Shown here one piece after another: positions 8,900 through 17,660 of a stretch of DNA of 64,000 bases. The translations under genes and the position numbers were made by a program. This stretch comes from Nakamurella leprariae (GTDB lineage: Bacteria; Actinomycetota; Actinomycetes; Mycobacteriales; Nakamurellaceae). Positions within the stretch are counted from its first letter, which is position 1, and each line of letters begins with the position of its first letter. The stretch lies in assembly GCF_016918035.1 (NCBI RefSeq), contig NZ_JAERWK010000006.1, forward strand, positions 1 to 64,000, read 5' to 3'. The notes beneath the pieces were generated by a model. It did not search any database. It worked only from the letters and a program-made list of their open reading frames with translations, and was not told the DNA's origin.

Positions 8900-8901
8900 C
8901 C

Positions 8902-8939
8902 CGTTCCGCTCAGCAATTCATCGTTCCGCTCAGAGATTA
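8902..8939 (-). promoter_or_regulatory. Internal promoter with two direct 12-bp repeats
   Basis: On the minus strand a -10-like TAATCT (8934-8939) is directly followed by two identical 12-mers (CTGAGCGGAACG read on the minus strand, at 8922-8933 and 8902-8913). They are spaced exactly 20 bp apart, about two helical turns, and end 2 bases before the CoA-transferase start codon. The GCGGAACG core also occurs at the main operon promoter. Binding by the operon's IclR regulator is inferred. Confidence 0.45.
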
Positions 8940-9036
8940 CCCGTCCCGGTCACCGGAATCCATGCCCCGACGGGCATCGAGACCGGTGCCGGTGCGCACG
9001 GTTCCGCGCCATCCGATCCGACCGATCGACCGGTCG

Positions 9037-9387
9037 TCAGATTTCTTCGGCGTAATTGATGTTGACGTCGGTGCGCCAGCCGGTGGCTGGGTCCTGACCC
9101 CACTTCTCCCGCCACCGAGCGGCGTGGTCGAGGATCAACTGGTCGCCGAAGTGCAGCTTGCCGCCGGCATCGAACGCATCCAGGTCGTTCACGAACATCA
9201 GGTCGAAATGCTTGAACCACTCGCCGCCGCCACGGCCCTGGCGCTTGATGACGAAGTTCGAGTACTGCTCGATGTTCGGATTCTGGTGGAACACCGGGTA
9301 GTCGACCTCGCGGGTGTACTCGACGTACTCCTCCAGCGGGACGCCGGGCTTGATGTTGTAGGTCAGCAGGACCAACTTGCGACTCAT
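9037..9387 (-). CDS. Unknown small protein, 116 aa, operon member
   Basis: No family was recognised with confidence. It begins MSRKLVLLTYNIKPG, a beta-strand followed by a helix (LEEYVEYTREVDYPVF), and later has IEQYSNFVIKRQ and FDLMFVNDLDAFDA. This pattern resembles the dimeric alpha/beta-barrel (EthD-like) fold, in which small proteins act as auxiliary oxygenase or isomerase components. It is cytosolic, with no signal peptide or membrane helix. It lies between the flavin reductase and the CoA-transferase, with gaps of 84 and 137 bases. A role in handling a pathway intermediate is plausible but unproven. Confidence 0.7.
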   Translation of the reverse strand: MSRKLVLLTYNIKPGVPLEEYVEYTREVDYPVFHQNPNIEQYSNFVIKRQGRGGGEWFKHFDLMFVNDLDAFDAGGKLHFGDQLILDHAARWREKWGQDPATGWRTDVNINYAEEI

Positions 9388-9471
9388 CGTTCAGCCTCTC
9401 TGCAGTGACTCCGGACACGGGTCATCGCGCCGGGACGGATCTCGGGCGCTCATCGGCCCGCAGTGCTCGAC

Positions 9472-11463
9472 CTACAGGGCGCGACCGACGCGGTGTCCCT
9501 CGTAGACCGCTTCCAACAGGGATCTGGGGGCGAGCGCGTCACCGATCAGGTGCACCGGGACGCCCGCGTCCTGCAGCTCGACCGCGAGACGGTCGGCGGC
9601 GTCCGGCACGTCGACGACGACGACCACGTCCGGCACCGGCAGCCGCACGGTCCCAGAGACCAGCGACCGGGTCACCACCGCTGCGGTGTCGTCGAGATCG
9701 ACCCGGGAGCTGGTCCACAGGTCGACGCCGAGCTCCCGCAGCCGCTGCACCGCGGTCATCCGGCTGTACTCCGAGACACCTGGGAACGCGGTCGGCGTCG
9801 CGGTCACGACGGTGACCGTCGCGCCCGCACGGGCCATGGTCTCGGCCACCGACGCGCCCGCCCAGCTGCCCTCGTCGTCCAGGACCAGGGCCGTCAAGCC
9901 CCTCCATTCCGGCTCACCCAACGCCTGGGCCACCGACAGGGTCCGGCGGGCCCCGGGAACGGCCCGGGCCGGCCGGGCCGCGCCGGCCGCGATCACCACC
10001 ACATCGGCCCCGTGCTCCCGGACCGACGACACGTCGGCGGCCCGGTCGGTGTCGACCACGGCGTTCGCCGCCGCGAGCCGCCGCTCGGCCGACTCGCGGA
10101 GGAGATCCAGGTCACCGCGCCCACTGCCGCGCCGACCGGTGCGCAGCTGACCACCGAGCTCGTCGGCCGCCTCCCACAGCTCCACCCGATGACCGCGTTC
10201 CGCGCTGATCGCCGCAGCCTCCAGGCCGGCCGGGCCACCGCCCACGACCAGGACCGAGCGCGGCTCGGCCACGGCCTCCACCGCCTCCGGCCACTCCTGC
10301 TCCCGGCCGACGCGGGGATTCATCATGCAGGTGATCGGGCGGTGGCCGGCGATCTCGCCGATGCAGAAGTTGCACGACACGCACGGCCGGACGGTGTTCT
10401 CCGCACCGGCCTGCACCTTGCGCACCAGGTGCGGATCGGCGATGTGCGCGCGGGTCATGGCCAGGGCCGCGAAGGTGCCCTCGGCCAGCACCTTGTCGGC
10501 GGTCGCGATGTCGGTGAACCGACAGGCGGCCAGTACCGGGACCGCACCTGCGACCGCCGCGGCGACCGCCTGCTCCTGGGGCAGGTACGGCGCGGGTCCC
10601 TCGCTCATGTCCGCCACGTGGTGCCCGACCGACGGCACCGTGTACGAGCTCACCGACACGTTCAGGAAGGCGATCGGGCGGGTGCTGGTCACCGCGGCGG
10701 CGATCCGGCAGCCCGAGGCCAGGTCCTGGCCGCCGGGCAGCAGCTCGTCGGCGCTCATCCGGACCCCGACCGGTACGGCGGCGCCGACGGCGTCCAGCAC
10801 CGCGTCGAGGACCTCGAGCGGGTAGCGCAGCCGACCGTCCTCGTCACCGCCGTAGGCATCGGTGCGGGCGTTCGACGCCGGCGAGATGAACTGGTGCAGC
10901 AGGTGCCCGTGCCCGAAGTGGATCTCCAGCCCCTGGAAGCCAGCCCGGACCGCCACTCGCGCGGCGGCGACGTAGGCGTCCCGGACCGCGGTCATGTCGG
11001 CGCGGGTCATCGCATGCGGAGTCTGCCCACCCGCGGTGAACCGCCGCGGGCTCGGTCCCCAGGACGCGGTGCGCAGGAACGGGTTCTCGCTGTGCCGGCC
11101 GGCGTGGGTGAGCTGGCTGAACACCGCAGCGCCCTCGTCCCGCACCGCGGTGACGATGCGTTCCAGCATGGGCAGGCCACGCTCGTCGCCGGACAGGCCG
11201 CCGGCCCGCCCCAGACTGGTTTCGTGCACCCGCAGCGGTTCGGTCATGATCAGCCCTGCACCGCCGCGCGCCCGTTCCCGGTGGTAGGCGACGTGCCGGT
11301 CGGTGGGCAGGAAGTCGCGGCCGAAGTTGGTGGTGTGGGCCGAGACGAAGATCCGGTTGCGGAGCGGGACACCGCCGATCGTGACCGGAGCCAGGGCGTG
11401 CGGGTAGCGCGCGGCGCCGGAGGCCGGGTCGGCTCCGCGTGCGGTGGTGGCCACCCGGGTCAC
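9472..11463 (-). CDS. Old Yellow Enzyme / 4Fe-4S / FAD oxidoreductase (2,4-dienoyl-CoA reductase-like)
   Basis: A 663-residue three-part flavoenzyme. Residues 20-345 form an FMN-binding TIM barrel (HLLHQFISPASNARTDAYGG is the family hallmark). C361-x2-C364-x2-C367-x11-C379 ligates a 4Fe-4S cluster. From about 403 a Rossmann FAD/NAD(P) domain begins with GGGPAG (408-413). The architecture equals 2,4-dienoyl-CoA reductase FadH and trimethylamine dehydrogenase, which move hydride from NAD(P)H through FAD and Fe-S to FMN and reduce conjugated double bonds. The GTG start at 11463 forms a GTGA overlap with the stop of the upstream SnoaL-like gene. In this operon it is the best candidate for reducing the hydroxylated ring before hydrolysis. 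Confidence 0.88.
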   Translation of the reverse strand: MTRVATTARGADPASGAARYPHALAPVTIGGVPLRNRIFVSAHTTNFGRDFLPTDRHVAYHRERARGGAGLIMTEPLRVHETSLGRAGGLSGDERGLPMLERIVTAVRDEGAAVFSQLTHAGRHSENPFLRTASWGPSPRRFTAGGQTPHAMTRADMTAVRDAYVAAARVAVRAGFQGLEIHFGHGHLLHQFISPASNARTDAYGGDEDGRLRYPLEVLDAVLDAVGAAVPVGVRMSADELLPGGQDLASGCRIAAAVTSTRPIAFLNVSVSSYTVPSVGHHVADMSEGPAPYLPQEQAVAAAVAGAVPVLAACRFTDIATADKVLAEGTFAALAMTRAHIADPHLVRKVQAGAENTVRPCVSCNFCIGEIAGHRPITCMMNPRVGREQEWPEAVEAVAEPRSVLVVGGGPAGLEAAAISAERGHRVELWEAADELGGQLRTGRRGSGRGDLDLLRESAERRLAAANAVVDTDRAADVSSVREHGADVVVIAAGAARPARAVPGARRTLSVAQALGEPEWRGLTALVLDDEGSWAGASVAETMARAGATVTVVTATPTAFPGVSEYSRMTAVQRLRELGVDLWTSSRVDLDDTAAVVTRSLVSGTVRLPVPDVVVVVDVPDAADRLAVELQDAGVPVHLIGDALAPRSLLEAVYEGHRVGRAL

Positions 11464-11849
11464 GCTCCCGCTCCGGGCCGGACGACGCCGAGTTCGGCCA
11501 GGTCGTTCCAGACCTGCTGCCCGGTGATCGCGCCGTCCCGCAGAGAGAACCGATCGACGAACCGGACGCCGTCGAACGCGGTGCCCTCCAGGGTCTCGCC
11601 CACGAGCGTGCCCGTGCAGACCACCACGGCGGTGCCGTGCTGCGCCGGGACTTCGTCCCAGGTCAGGTACTGCTTGCGCACGCTGCGGTACCGCCCGGCG
11701 CCGTAGGCCGCCACCTCGTCCAGAGCGGTGAACCGGCGGCCGCCGGGGAAGATCATCTCCGCGTCCGGGGCCAGCAACGCCTGAGCGCCGGTGCGGTCGC
11801 CCGACTCCATGCGCTGCAGGAACTCCCGCACCACGGCGACGCCCGTCAC
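11460..11849 (-). CDS. SnoaL / NTF2-like protein
   Basis: 129 residues with the cone-shaped alpha+beta NTF2 pattern: an N-terminal helix VVREFLQRMESGDRTGAQAL, then ALLAPDAEMIFPGG, and a C-terminal sheet TAFDGVRFVDRFSLRDGAITGQQVWND. The family includes small isomerases, dehydratases and cyclases as well as non-catalytic subunits. Its GTG start (11849) overlaps the stop of the Fe-S subunit gene as GTGA, and its own stop overlaps the next start the same way, so it is translationally coupled on both sides. A specific reaction cannot be named. Confidence 0.8.
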   Translation of the reverse strand: MTGVAVVREFLQRMESGDRTGAQALLAPDAEMIFPGGRRFTALDEVAAYGAGRYRSVRKQYLTWDEVPAQHGTAVVVCTGTLVGETLEGTAFDGVRFVDRFSLRDGAITGQQVWNDLAELGVVRPGAGA

Positions 11850-12355
11850 GCCGGCTCCTGGTGCTCGGTCACGCCGGCCGAGCCGGCACCGGCGCGCGCT
11901 TCGTCCACGCACCGCCGCACCGCCCTGAGGATCGGCATGTACCCGGTGCACCGGCACAGGTTGCCGTTCAGCGCGAGCGTGATGTCCGCGTCGGTGATCT
12001 CGCCCTCGCGGCGCAGCAGCTCCTCGGTCACCAGGATCATCCCCGGTAGGCAGTAGCCGCACTGGAAGGCGAACTCCTCCCAGAAGATCCGCTGCACGGC
12101 GTCCAGTTCGCCGTCGGGTCCGGCGACGCCCTCGAGCGTGGTGATCTCGGACCCGGCGGCCGAACCGGTCAGCACCGAGCACGACTTGGCCGTCTGCCCA
12201 TCGATCTCGACCGTGCAGGCCCCGCAGTCGCCGGTCAGGCACCCGACGTTGGTGCCGGTGAGCCCGAGGTCCTCGCGCAGGGTGCGAACCAGCAGCCGGC
12301 AGGGGTCGGCGTCGACGTGGCGCCGGCGTCCGTTCACCGTCAGTTCGACGTCCAT
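11846..12355 (-). CDS. Molybdenum hydroxylase, [2Fe-2S] small subunit
   Basis: A 169-residue electron-transfer subunit of a xanthine dehydrogenase/CO dehydrogenase-type enzyme. The plant-ferredoxin cluster is C39, C44, C47 and C59. The second, helical cluster is C99, C102, C134 and C136 (FQCGYC and NLCRCTGY). The ATG at 12355 overlaps the FAD-subunit stop by 16 bases. It passes electrons from the Mo centre to FAD. It forms one enzyme with the two genes upstream in the operon; the Mo subunit defines the substrate. Confidence 0.93.
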   Translation of the reverse strand: MDVELTVNGRRRHVDADPCRLLVRTLREDLGLTGTNVGCLTGDCGACTVEIDGQTAKSCSVLTGSAAGSEITTLEGVAGPDGELDAVQRIFWEEFAFQCGYCLPGMILVTEELLRREGEITDADITLALNGNLCRCTGYMPILRAVRRCVDEARAGAGSAGVTEHQEPA

Positions 12356-13215
12356 GGTTCCTCCCCGGAGTTCGGGTCCTTGGCCAGCGCCTGCTGGACG
12401 GCACGCGCGGCGATCACCGGGCTGATCCGGGCGCGGTACGCGCCGTCGGCCAGCACGTCGGTCCACGGCGTGGGGTCGGCAGCAGCGATCTGCTCGGCCA
12501 GCAGCGTCCGCAGTTCCCGCTCCGGCAGGTCGGCCGGCACCCCGGCCAGGGACAGCCGCAGCGGGCGTTCGAAGGCCCCGCCGACCGAGAGGACGACGTT
12601 CCCGACCGGGCTGGCCAGGCACGTCGCGGTGACGATGGGCCAGCTGCTCTCGGCCAGCTTGAACTTGACGTAGCCGAACCGGTGCCGGGGCCGCGTCGGC
12701 GCCGTGATGCCGGTGAGGATCTCGGCCGGTGCGCGGGCGGTCCGGAACGCTCCGGTGACCCAGTCCTGCGCGGCGATCAGCCGATGACCGCCGGCCCCGT
12801 CCACCCGGATGGTGGCGTCGAGACCGACCAGCAGGCCGGGCACGTCGGACGACGGGTTGGCCCAGGCGGCCGATCCGCCGACGGTGCCCCGGTTGCGGAT
12901 CTGCGGGCCGCCGGTGATGCCGCGGGCCACGGTCTGCAGCACGGCCAGCGCCGCCCCGCCGCCGGGCAGAGTCGTGTCCAGTACCTGCCGGTAGGTGGTG
13001 GCCGCACCGATGGTCAGGGTGTCCGCCTCGACCCGCACGCCGCTCAGCCGGGCGTTGCGCAGGTCCAGCACCAGATCGGGACGGCGCGTGCGGTGCGACA
13101 TCTCGGGCACCAGCATGGTGCCGCCGGAGAGCACCGCCGGATCCTGGGCCTGGGTCAGCAGCGCGGTGGCCTCGGCGATCCCGGTCGGTGCGGCGTAGGT
13201 GGGAGTGCCGGTCAC
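12340..13215 (-). CDS. Molybdenum hydroxylase, FAD-binding medium subunit
   Basis: 291 residues of the CoxM/XdhB-like FAD domain. The flavin-binding segments are LSGGTMLVPEM (about residue 30) and TVGGSAAWANPSSDVPG (about 111), after the strand GAATTYRQVLD. The long open frame above it is spurious: a GTG at 13215 overlaps the Mo-subunit stop as GTGA, so translation is coupled. It transfers electrons from the Fe-S clusters to a soluble acceptor. The heterotrimeric gene order here is large, medium, small. Confidence 0.92.
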   Translation of the reverse strand: MTGTPTYAAPTGIAEATALLTQAQDPAVLSGGTMLVPEMSHRTRRPDLVLDLRNARLSGVRVEADTLTIGAATTYRQVLDTTLPGGGAALAVLQTVARGITGGPQIRNRGTVGGSAAWANPSSDVPGLLVGLDATIRVDGAGGHRLIAAQDWVTGAFRTARAPAEILTGITAPTRPRHRFGYVKFKLAESSWPIVTATCLASPVGNVVLSVGGAFERPLRLSLAGVPADLPERELRTLLAEQIAAADPTPWTDVLADGAYRARISPVIAARAVQQALAKDPNSGEEPWTSN

Positions 13216-15617
13216 GACGACACCACCGCGGCCTCGTCGAGCACCCGCAGCACCTCGGGCGGGGTCAGCGGGATCCGGCGCACAGTGACGCCGAACGGCG
13301 ACAACGCGTCCTCGACCGCGTTGGCCACCGCAGCCTGCGCCCCGCCGATGCCGGCCTCGCCGGCACCCTTGTTGCCGTGCACGGTGAACGGGCTGGGTGT
13401 CACCTGGTGCACCATCCGCAACTCGGGCAGGTCGCCGGCCCGCATGAGCAGGTACGACTTGAACCGGTCGGACAACAGCGCGCCGTCGTCGTCGAACACC
13501 AGCTGCTCGGACAGGGCGGTGCCCAGCCCCATCACGATCGCCCCGGTGGCCTGGCCCTCGACCAGCGACGGGTTGATCATGGTGCCGCAGTCGTGGGTCA
13601 TCACGTAGTCGACCAGGGTGACCTTGCCGGTGTCCGGGTCGACCTCGACCACGGCGCCGTGCAGGCAGCTGGAGTACGTCGGGTACGGCTGGATCCGGCC
13701 GTGCTCGTCCGGGGTGTGGTCGATGTTGCCGGGCATGAACGCCCGGGTGGACTCCAGCACCGGCTCGATGTCCTTGGCGATGGCGAACGCACGGGTGAGC
13801 AGCGTGATGGCCACCTCGGCCACCGGCACCGTCGTGGCCGGATCGGTCCGCGACGTCACGATCCCCTCGTCCACGTCGAGGTCGTCGGGGTCCACCGACA
13901 GCATCCGGGCCGCAACCGCGACGATCTTGGCCCGCACGTCCCGCGCCGCCAACGCCGCGGAGCCGCCGCCGACCACCATGCTTCGGCCACTGAAGTTGCC
14001 GAACCCGTTGGGGCACTGGTCGGTGTCGCCCTGGATGACCCGGATGGTGCCGATCGGCACCCCGAGCTCCTGGGCCACGATCTGCGCGATGCCGGTGTCG
14101 TTGCCGCCGCCGGGGGTGGTCACGCCGGTGAGCACGGTGACCGACCCGGTGACGCTCATCCGCACCGTGGTGGTGTCGAATCCCGAGACGAACGTGCCCG
14201 GACCGTCGGAGGACTCGGGGGTCAGCTCGAAGGCCAGCCCGATGCCCAGGTGACGGCCCTGGTCGCGGGCCTGCCGCTGCCGCTCCCGCAGGGCGTCGTA
14301 GTCCAGCGCCGCCAGCGTCTTGTCCAGCAGTCCCGGGAAGTCACCGCTGTCGATGTTCAGCCCGGTCGAGGTCCGGTACGGCATCTCGTCCGGGCCGACG
14401 AAGTTCCGCCGCCGGATCTCCGCCGGGTCCATCCCCAGCCGGCGGGCCAGGACGTCGACGATCCGCTCCATCACGAAGTGGGCGGCGTCCTTGCCGAATC
14501 CGCGGGCCGCGTTCAGCGACGGCTTGTTGGTGGCCACCACCTGCAGCTGGATGTCACACGCCTGCACCGCGTAGCCCGACGGCAGCGTGGTGGCCGACAT
14601 GTTCGGCATCGCCCAGCCCGGCTGGGCCGAGAGAGCGCCGGTGTCGGCCACGATCGCGTTGCGCAGCCCGAGGATGCGTCCGTCCCGGGTGGCGCCGACG
14701 GTGATCCGGTGGACCTGCTCGCGGGCGCCGGCCATGAAGCACTCACGGCGATCCTCCACCCACTTCACCGGCCGGCCGAGCTGCTGCGAGAGCAGCGCAA
14801 TGAGCGTCTCCTCCGGGTGCCCCTGCATCTTGAGGCCGAAACTGCCGCCCACCGTGGTGGTCACGATCCGGATGCGGGTCTCGTCCAGCCCCAGGCTGGC
14901 CGACAGCATCCAGCGCATCTGGTGCGGGTTCTGGCAGGCCGCGTGCACGGTGAGGGTCTCGTCGGCCGGGTCCCAGGAGGCCAGGTAGCCCCGCGGCTCC
15001 ATGGGCGCCGTGGTGGTGCGGGCGATGTGCAGCTCCTCGGTCACCACGACGTCCGCGGCGGCCAGCGCCGCGTCGACGTCGCCGATGCCGTACTTCTTGG
15101 CGAAGACCACGTTGTCGGGCCACTCGTCGTAGACCCGCGGGGCGTCGGGCCGCAACGCCTCGACGGCGTCCAGCACGTGCGGCAGCGGGGTGGAGCGGAT
15201 CCGCACCGCGGCCGCCGCGGCCTCGGCCTCGGCCCGGGTGGTGGCCACCACCGCGGCCACCGGCTGCCCCACGAACACCGTGGTGTCCACGGCCAGGCAC
15301 CGGATGTCGACCCGCCGGCCGCCGCGCGCTGCCGGGTCGATGAAGTACGGGATGGGCCCGCTGAGCTCCGCCGCCTGCCGCCCGTCCAGCACCAGCTGCA
15401 CCCCGGGCATGGCCCGGGCCGCGGTGGCGTCGATCCCGTCGATGCGGGCGTGCGCCTGGTCGCTGCGCACCACGACGGCGTGCAAGGTGCCGGTCGGCCG
15501 GTGGTCGTCCAGGTACCGGACCCGCCCGGTCAGCAGCTCGTCGCCGCCGACCTTGCGGGACCGGCGGCCGATGATGCCGTCCGGACCCGCTGGGCGGACA
15601 GTGGTGGGGGCGGACAT
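13212..15617 (-). CDS. Molybdenum hydroxylase, Mo-cofactor large subunit
   Basis: An 801-residue catalytic subunit. The N-terminal hammerhead domain (RSRKVGGDELLTGRVRYLDD) is followed by cofactor-binding segments: TTVGGSFGLKMQGHPEE (the GGxFG block), NAARGFGKDAAHFVMER at the active site loop, and GNKGAGEAGIGG carrying the conserved base Glu. The AYRCSFR loop of true CO dehydrogenase is absent, so it is not a CoxL of form I. The family hydroxylates aromatic heterocycles or aldehydes using water. It starts at an ATG that overlaps the upstream stop by one base (TGATG). It is probably the first enzymatic step of the operon, hydroxylating an N-heterocycle next to a ring nitrogen; the substrate is unknown. 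Confidence 0.9.
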   Translation of the reverse strand: MSAPTTVRPAGPDGIIGRRSRKVGGDELLTGRVRYLDDHRPTGTLHAVVVRSDQAHARIDGIDATAARAMPGVQLVLDGRQAAELSGPIPYFIDPAARGGRRVDIRCLAVDTTVFVGQPVAAVVATTRAEAEAAAAAVRIRSTPLPHVLDAVEALRPDAPRVYDEWPDNVVFAKKYGIGDVDAALAAADVVVTEELHIARTTTAPMEPRGYLASWDPADETLTVHAACQNPHQMRWMLSASLGLDETRIRIVTTTVGGSFGLKMQGHPEETLIALLSQQLGRPVKWVEDRRECFMAGAREQVHRITVGATRDGRILGLRNAIVADTGALSAQPGWAMPNMSATTLPSGYAVQACDIQLQVVATNKPSLNAARGFGKDAAHFVMERIVDVLARRLGMDPAEIRRRNFVGPDEMPYRTSTGLNIDSGDFPGLLDKTLAALDYDALRERQRQARDQGRHLGIGLAFELTPESSDGPGTFVSGFDTTTVRMSVTGSVTVLTGVTTPGGGNDTGIAQIVAQELGVPIGTIRVIQGDTDQCPNGFGNFSGRSMVVGGGSAALAARDVRAKIVAVAARMLSVDPDDLDVDEGIVTSRTDPATTVPVAEVAITLLTRAFAIAKDIEPVLESTRAFMPGNIDHTPDEHGRIQPYPTYSSCLHGAVVEVDPDTGKVTLVDYVMTHDCGTMINPSLVEGQATGAIVMGLGTALSEQLVFDDDGALLSDRFKSYLLMRAGDLPELRMVHQVTPSPFTVHGNKGAGEAGIGGAQAAVANAVEDALSPFGVTVRRIPLTPPEVLRVLDEAAVVSS

Positions 15618-16207
15618 CAGGGCAGCACGACCTGCAGGCGCCGGCCGGTCCGGTGCACCGGGCTGCGCTTGTCGACGTCCAGCGAGTGCACCTCGCCGTG
15701 TTCGTCCAGCGCGGTCTGCAGGCCCTTGGTCACGCCCGGCGAGCTGGACAGCACGAACATCTGGCCCTCGCGGGTCGGGAACGGCGGCTCGTGCCAGGTC
15801 CCCCGGTGGATGTTCAGCACCGCGTCGCCCGGCACCAGGAACGCACGGACCTGACGGAAGTCGGGGAACCCGTCGACCAGCTCCACGTCCGGCGCGGCCA
15901 CCACGGAGACGAACGGGTCGCCGCCCAGCGGGATGAAGGTCTGGGTCATCCCGTGATGCCGCTCCAGGTAGCGGATCTCGCCGCCGCGCAGCCCGACCTT
16001 GAACATGATGAACTCGGGCGTCTCGTCGCACTGCAGCACGACCGGACCGTGGATGGAGTTGCGGCCCGAGTAGTAGTCGATGGGCAGCTGCTCGGTGTCG
16101 CCCAGCGAGAGCACCTCACCGAACGGCGCGAACGCCGCGGCGGTGACCGGCTCCGGCACGATGGTGAAGACGTCCTCGGCGGCGCCGACGGTGTCGGGCT
16201 GGCTCAC
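15617..16207 (-). CDS. Ureidoglycolate lyase (AllA)-like cupin protein
   Basis: 196 residues resembling AllA (ureidoglycolate lyase, PF04115). The signature LERHHGMTQTFIPLGG corresponds to the ERHPLGSQAFIPL block, and GDAVLNIHRGTWHEPPFP to the C-terminal cupin strand. AllA releases urea from ureidoglycolate. The presence of a cyclic amidohydrolase 10 kb downstream in the same operon suggests that a C-N bond in a ureide-like or hemiaminal intermediate is broken. No allantoicase or urease is present, so classical allantoin use is not supported. It overlaps the Mo-subunit start by one base. Confidence 0.8.
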   Translation of the reverse strand: MSQPDTVGAAEDVFTIVPEPVTAAAFAPFGEVLSLGDTEQLPIDYYSGRNSIHGPVVLQCDETPEFIMFKVGLRGGEIRYLERHHGMTQTFIPLGGDPFVSVVAAPDVELVDGFPDFRQVRAFLVPGDAVLNIHRGTWHEPPFPTREGQMFVLSSSPGVTKGLQTALDEHGEVHSLDVDKRSPVHRTGRRLQVVLP

Positions 16208-16241
16208 GGCAGGATCCTCTCGGAGTTCGTGGATGTCGGAA

Positions 16242-17660
16242 TCAGTCGCGCAGCAGCGCGGTCAGGTCGCGGACTCGGCCGGTCGACCCGTCGATGGCGG
16301 TCCGCAGCCGCTCGGCGCGGTCCCGACCCAGCCGGGGATCGGCGTAGGTGTGGAACTTGGCCAGCCGCTGCTCGGTGGTCATCGGGGCCCGCTTGTCGCC
16401 GAACGGGGTGTCGATGCGGGTGCGGTGCACGGCGCCCGAGGCGGTCACCACCTCGACCTCGGTGGCGGTGTACTCCGGGTAGAGCGCCTCGAGCTCCGGA
16501 TCGACGACCAGGGTCACCGACCCGGCCAGCCGGTGCACCTGCGGGTCGGCCCGGCGCTGCTCGCCGTACTGGAGCGCGACGAGGTCACGGTCGACCAGCG
16601 CGGCCGCCGCGGTGTACTGCACGCTCAGCGTGCACGGCACCGTCGAGGGCACCTCCGCGGACGCCGTCGATCCCACCGTCGGCATCGCCGACACCGGCCG
16701 GTCGACCAGTGTCGCCGCGACTCCGTAGGTGTGGATGCGGATCCCGGTCACGTCCTGGGGCGCCAGGTCGTGCTGCTCCGCGAGCTCCAGGCAGGCCTGA
16801 GCGGCGCCGTGGGTGTGCCGGCAGCCGGCCCACCGCTTCTGGTGCACCTCCAGGATGGTCCACTCGGCGCCCAGGCCCGCGGTCAGCTGGGCATCATCGG
16901 CCCGGCCGCCCATCAGGGCGATGAGACCACGTGGATGTTCGAGGATCTCGTCCCAGCCGGTCAGTCCGGCGGCCGCGTGCTCGGCCGCCTCGACCGCGGC
17001 CCGGGCCAGCTGCCCGGCGAAGGCCGGCTTGACCGTGTGGCCGCTGAAGATGGCCTCGATGGCGATGGCCGGCACGAAGAAGCCGGCTCCGCCGAGTGCC
17101 CAGCCGATCCCGTCGGCGTCCAGGCCCAGCAGCTTCGCCGCCGCCGCCGCCGCGCCGAAGCCCGCCGCGGTCGGGAACCAGCCCGCCCGGGTCGCCTCCG
17201 GATGCAGACAGCGCCCGATCCGGTTCGCCACCTCGTACCCGGCGACCATCGCGGTGAGCAACTCCTCGACCGAGCGGTCCTGCGCCTCGGCCACGGCCAG
17301 CAGGGCCGGCAGCACGTGGGACGGGTGGAAGCCGCCGAACCGGTACCCGTCCTGGTGCTCCAGCACGTCGGCCGCGGCGCCGGTGGCGAACGCGGCGTCG
17401 GCCGGACTGGTCCGCAGGTCGCTGCCCACCACCGTGGCCACCGGGTGGCCGCCACGGGAGCGCACCAGCTCGACGATGGTCCGCACCTCGGAGACGTCGG
17501 CACCGCCCAGGGCAGCCGCGAAGAAGTCGAGCAGCATCACCCGGGCCTTGTGTTGCACGGTCTCCGGCAGGTCGGCCGCGTCCAGTCCGGCCACGAACGC
17601 GGCGAGTTCACGGGTCGCCCCGACCGCCGTCGTCGGCGCGGACCCGGCCGCGACCGTCAC
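16242..17660 (-). CDS. MmgE/PrpD family protein (second copy)
   Basis: 472 residues of the same fold as the protein at 5331-6815 but clearly divergent from it. Visible segments are TRELAAFVAGLDAADLPETV with ARVMLLDFFAAALGG, EHQDGYRFGGFHPSHVLPALLA, and the C-terminal LEVHQKRWAGCRHTHGAAQACLEL. The GTG start (17660) overlaps the ABC ATPase stop as GTGA. Two PrpD proteins in one operon suggest two separate dehydration, isomerisation or decarboxylation steps, or a heteromeric enzyme. The exact chemistry is not predictable. Confidence 0.82.
   Translation of the reverse strand: MTVAAGSAPTTAVGATRELAAFVAGLDAADLPETVQHKARVMLLDFFAAALGGADVSEVRTIVELVRSRGGHPVATVVGSDLRTSPADAAFATGAAADVLEHQDGYRFGGFHPSHVLPALLAVAEAQDRSVEELLTAMVAGYEVANRIGRCLHPEATRAGWFPTAAGFGAAAAAAKLLGLDADGIGWALGGAGFFVPAIAIEAIFSGHTVKPAFAGQLARAAVEAAEHAAAGLTGWDEILEHPRGLIALMGGRADDAQLTAGLGAEWTILEVHQKRWAGCRHTHGAAQACLELAEQHDLAPQDVTGIRIHTYGVAATLVDRPVSAMPTVGSTASAEVPSTVPCTLSVQYTAAAALVDRDLVALQYGEQRRADPQVHRLAGSVTLVVDPELEALYPEYTATEVEVVTASGAVHRTRIDTPFGDKRAPMTTEQRLAKFHTYADPRLGRDRAERLRTAIDGSTGRVRDLTALLRD

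Noticed and set aside
9463..11706. Long plus-strand open frame opposite the flavin reductase gene
   Set aside because: It is low-complexity (Arg/Gly/His-rich), lacks any family motif, and mirrors a well-supported minus-strand enzyme. In DNA of this GC content such antisense frames are expected.
13212..15617. Carbon monoxide dehydrogenase large subunit (CoxL)
   Set aside because: The AYRCSFR active-site loop of form I CoxL is replaced by AARGFGKDA, so a different substrate is more likely.
3878..16207. Classical allantoin degradation operon
   Set aside because: An AllA-like protein and a cyclic amidohydrolase are present, but allantoicase, ureidoglycine enzymes and urease are missing, and the CoA-dependent steps do not fit.
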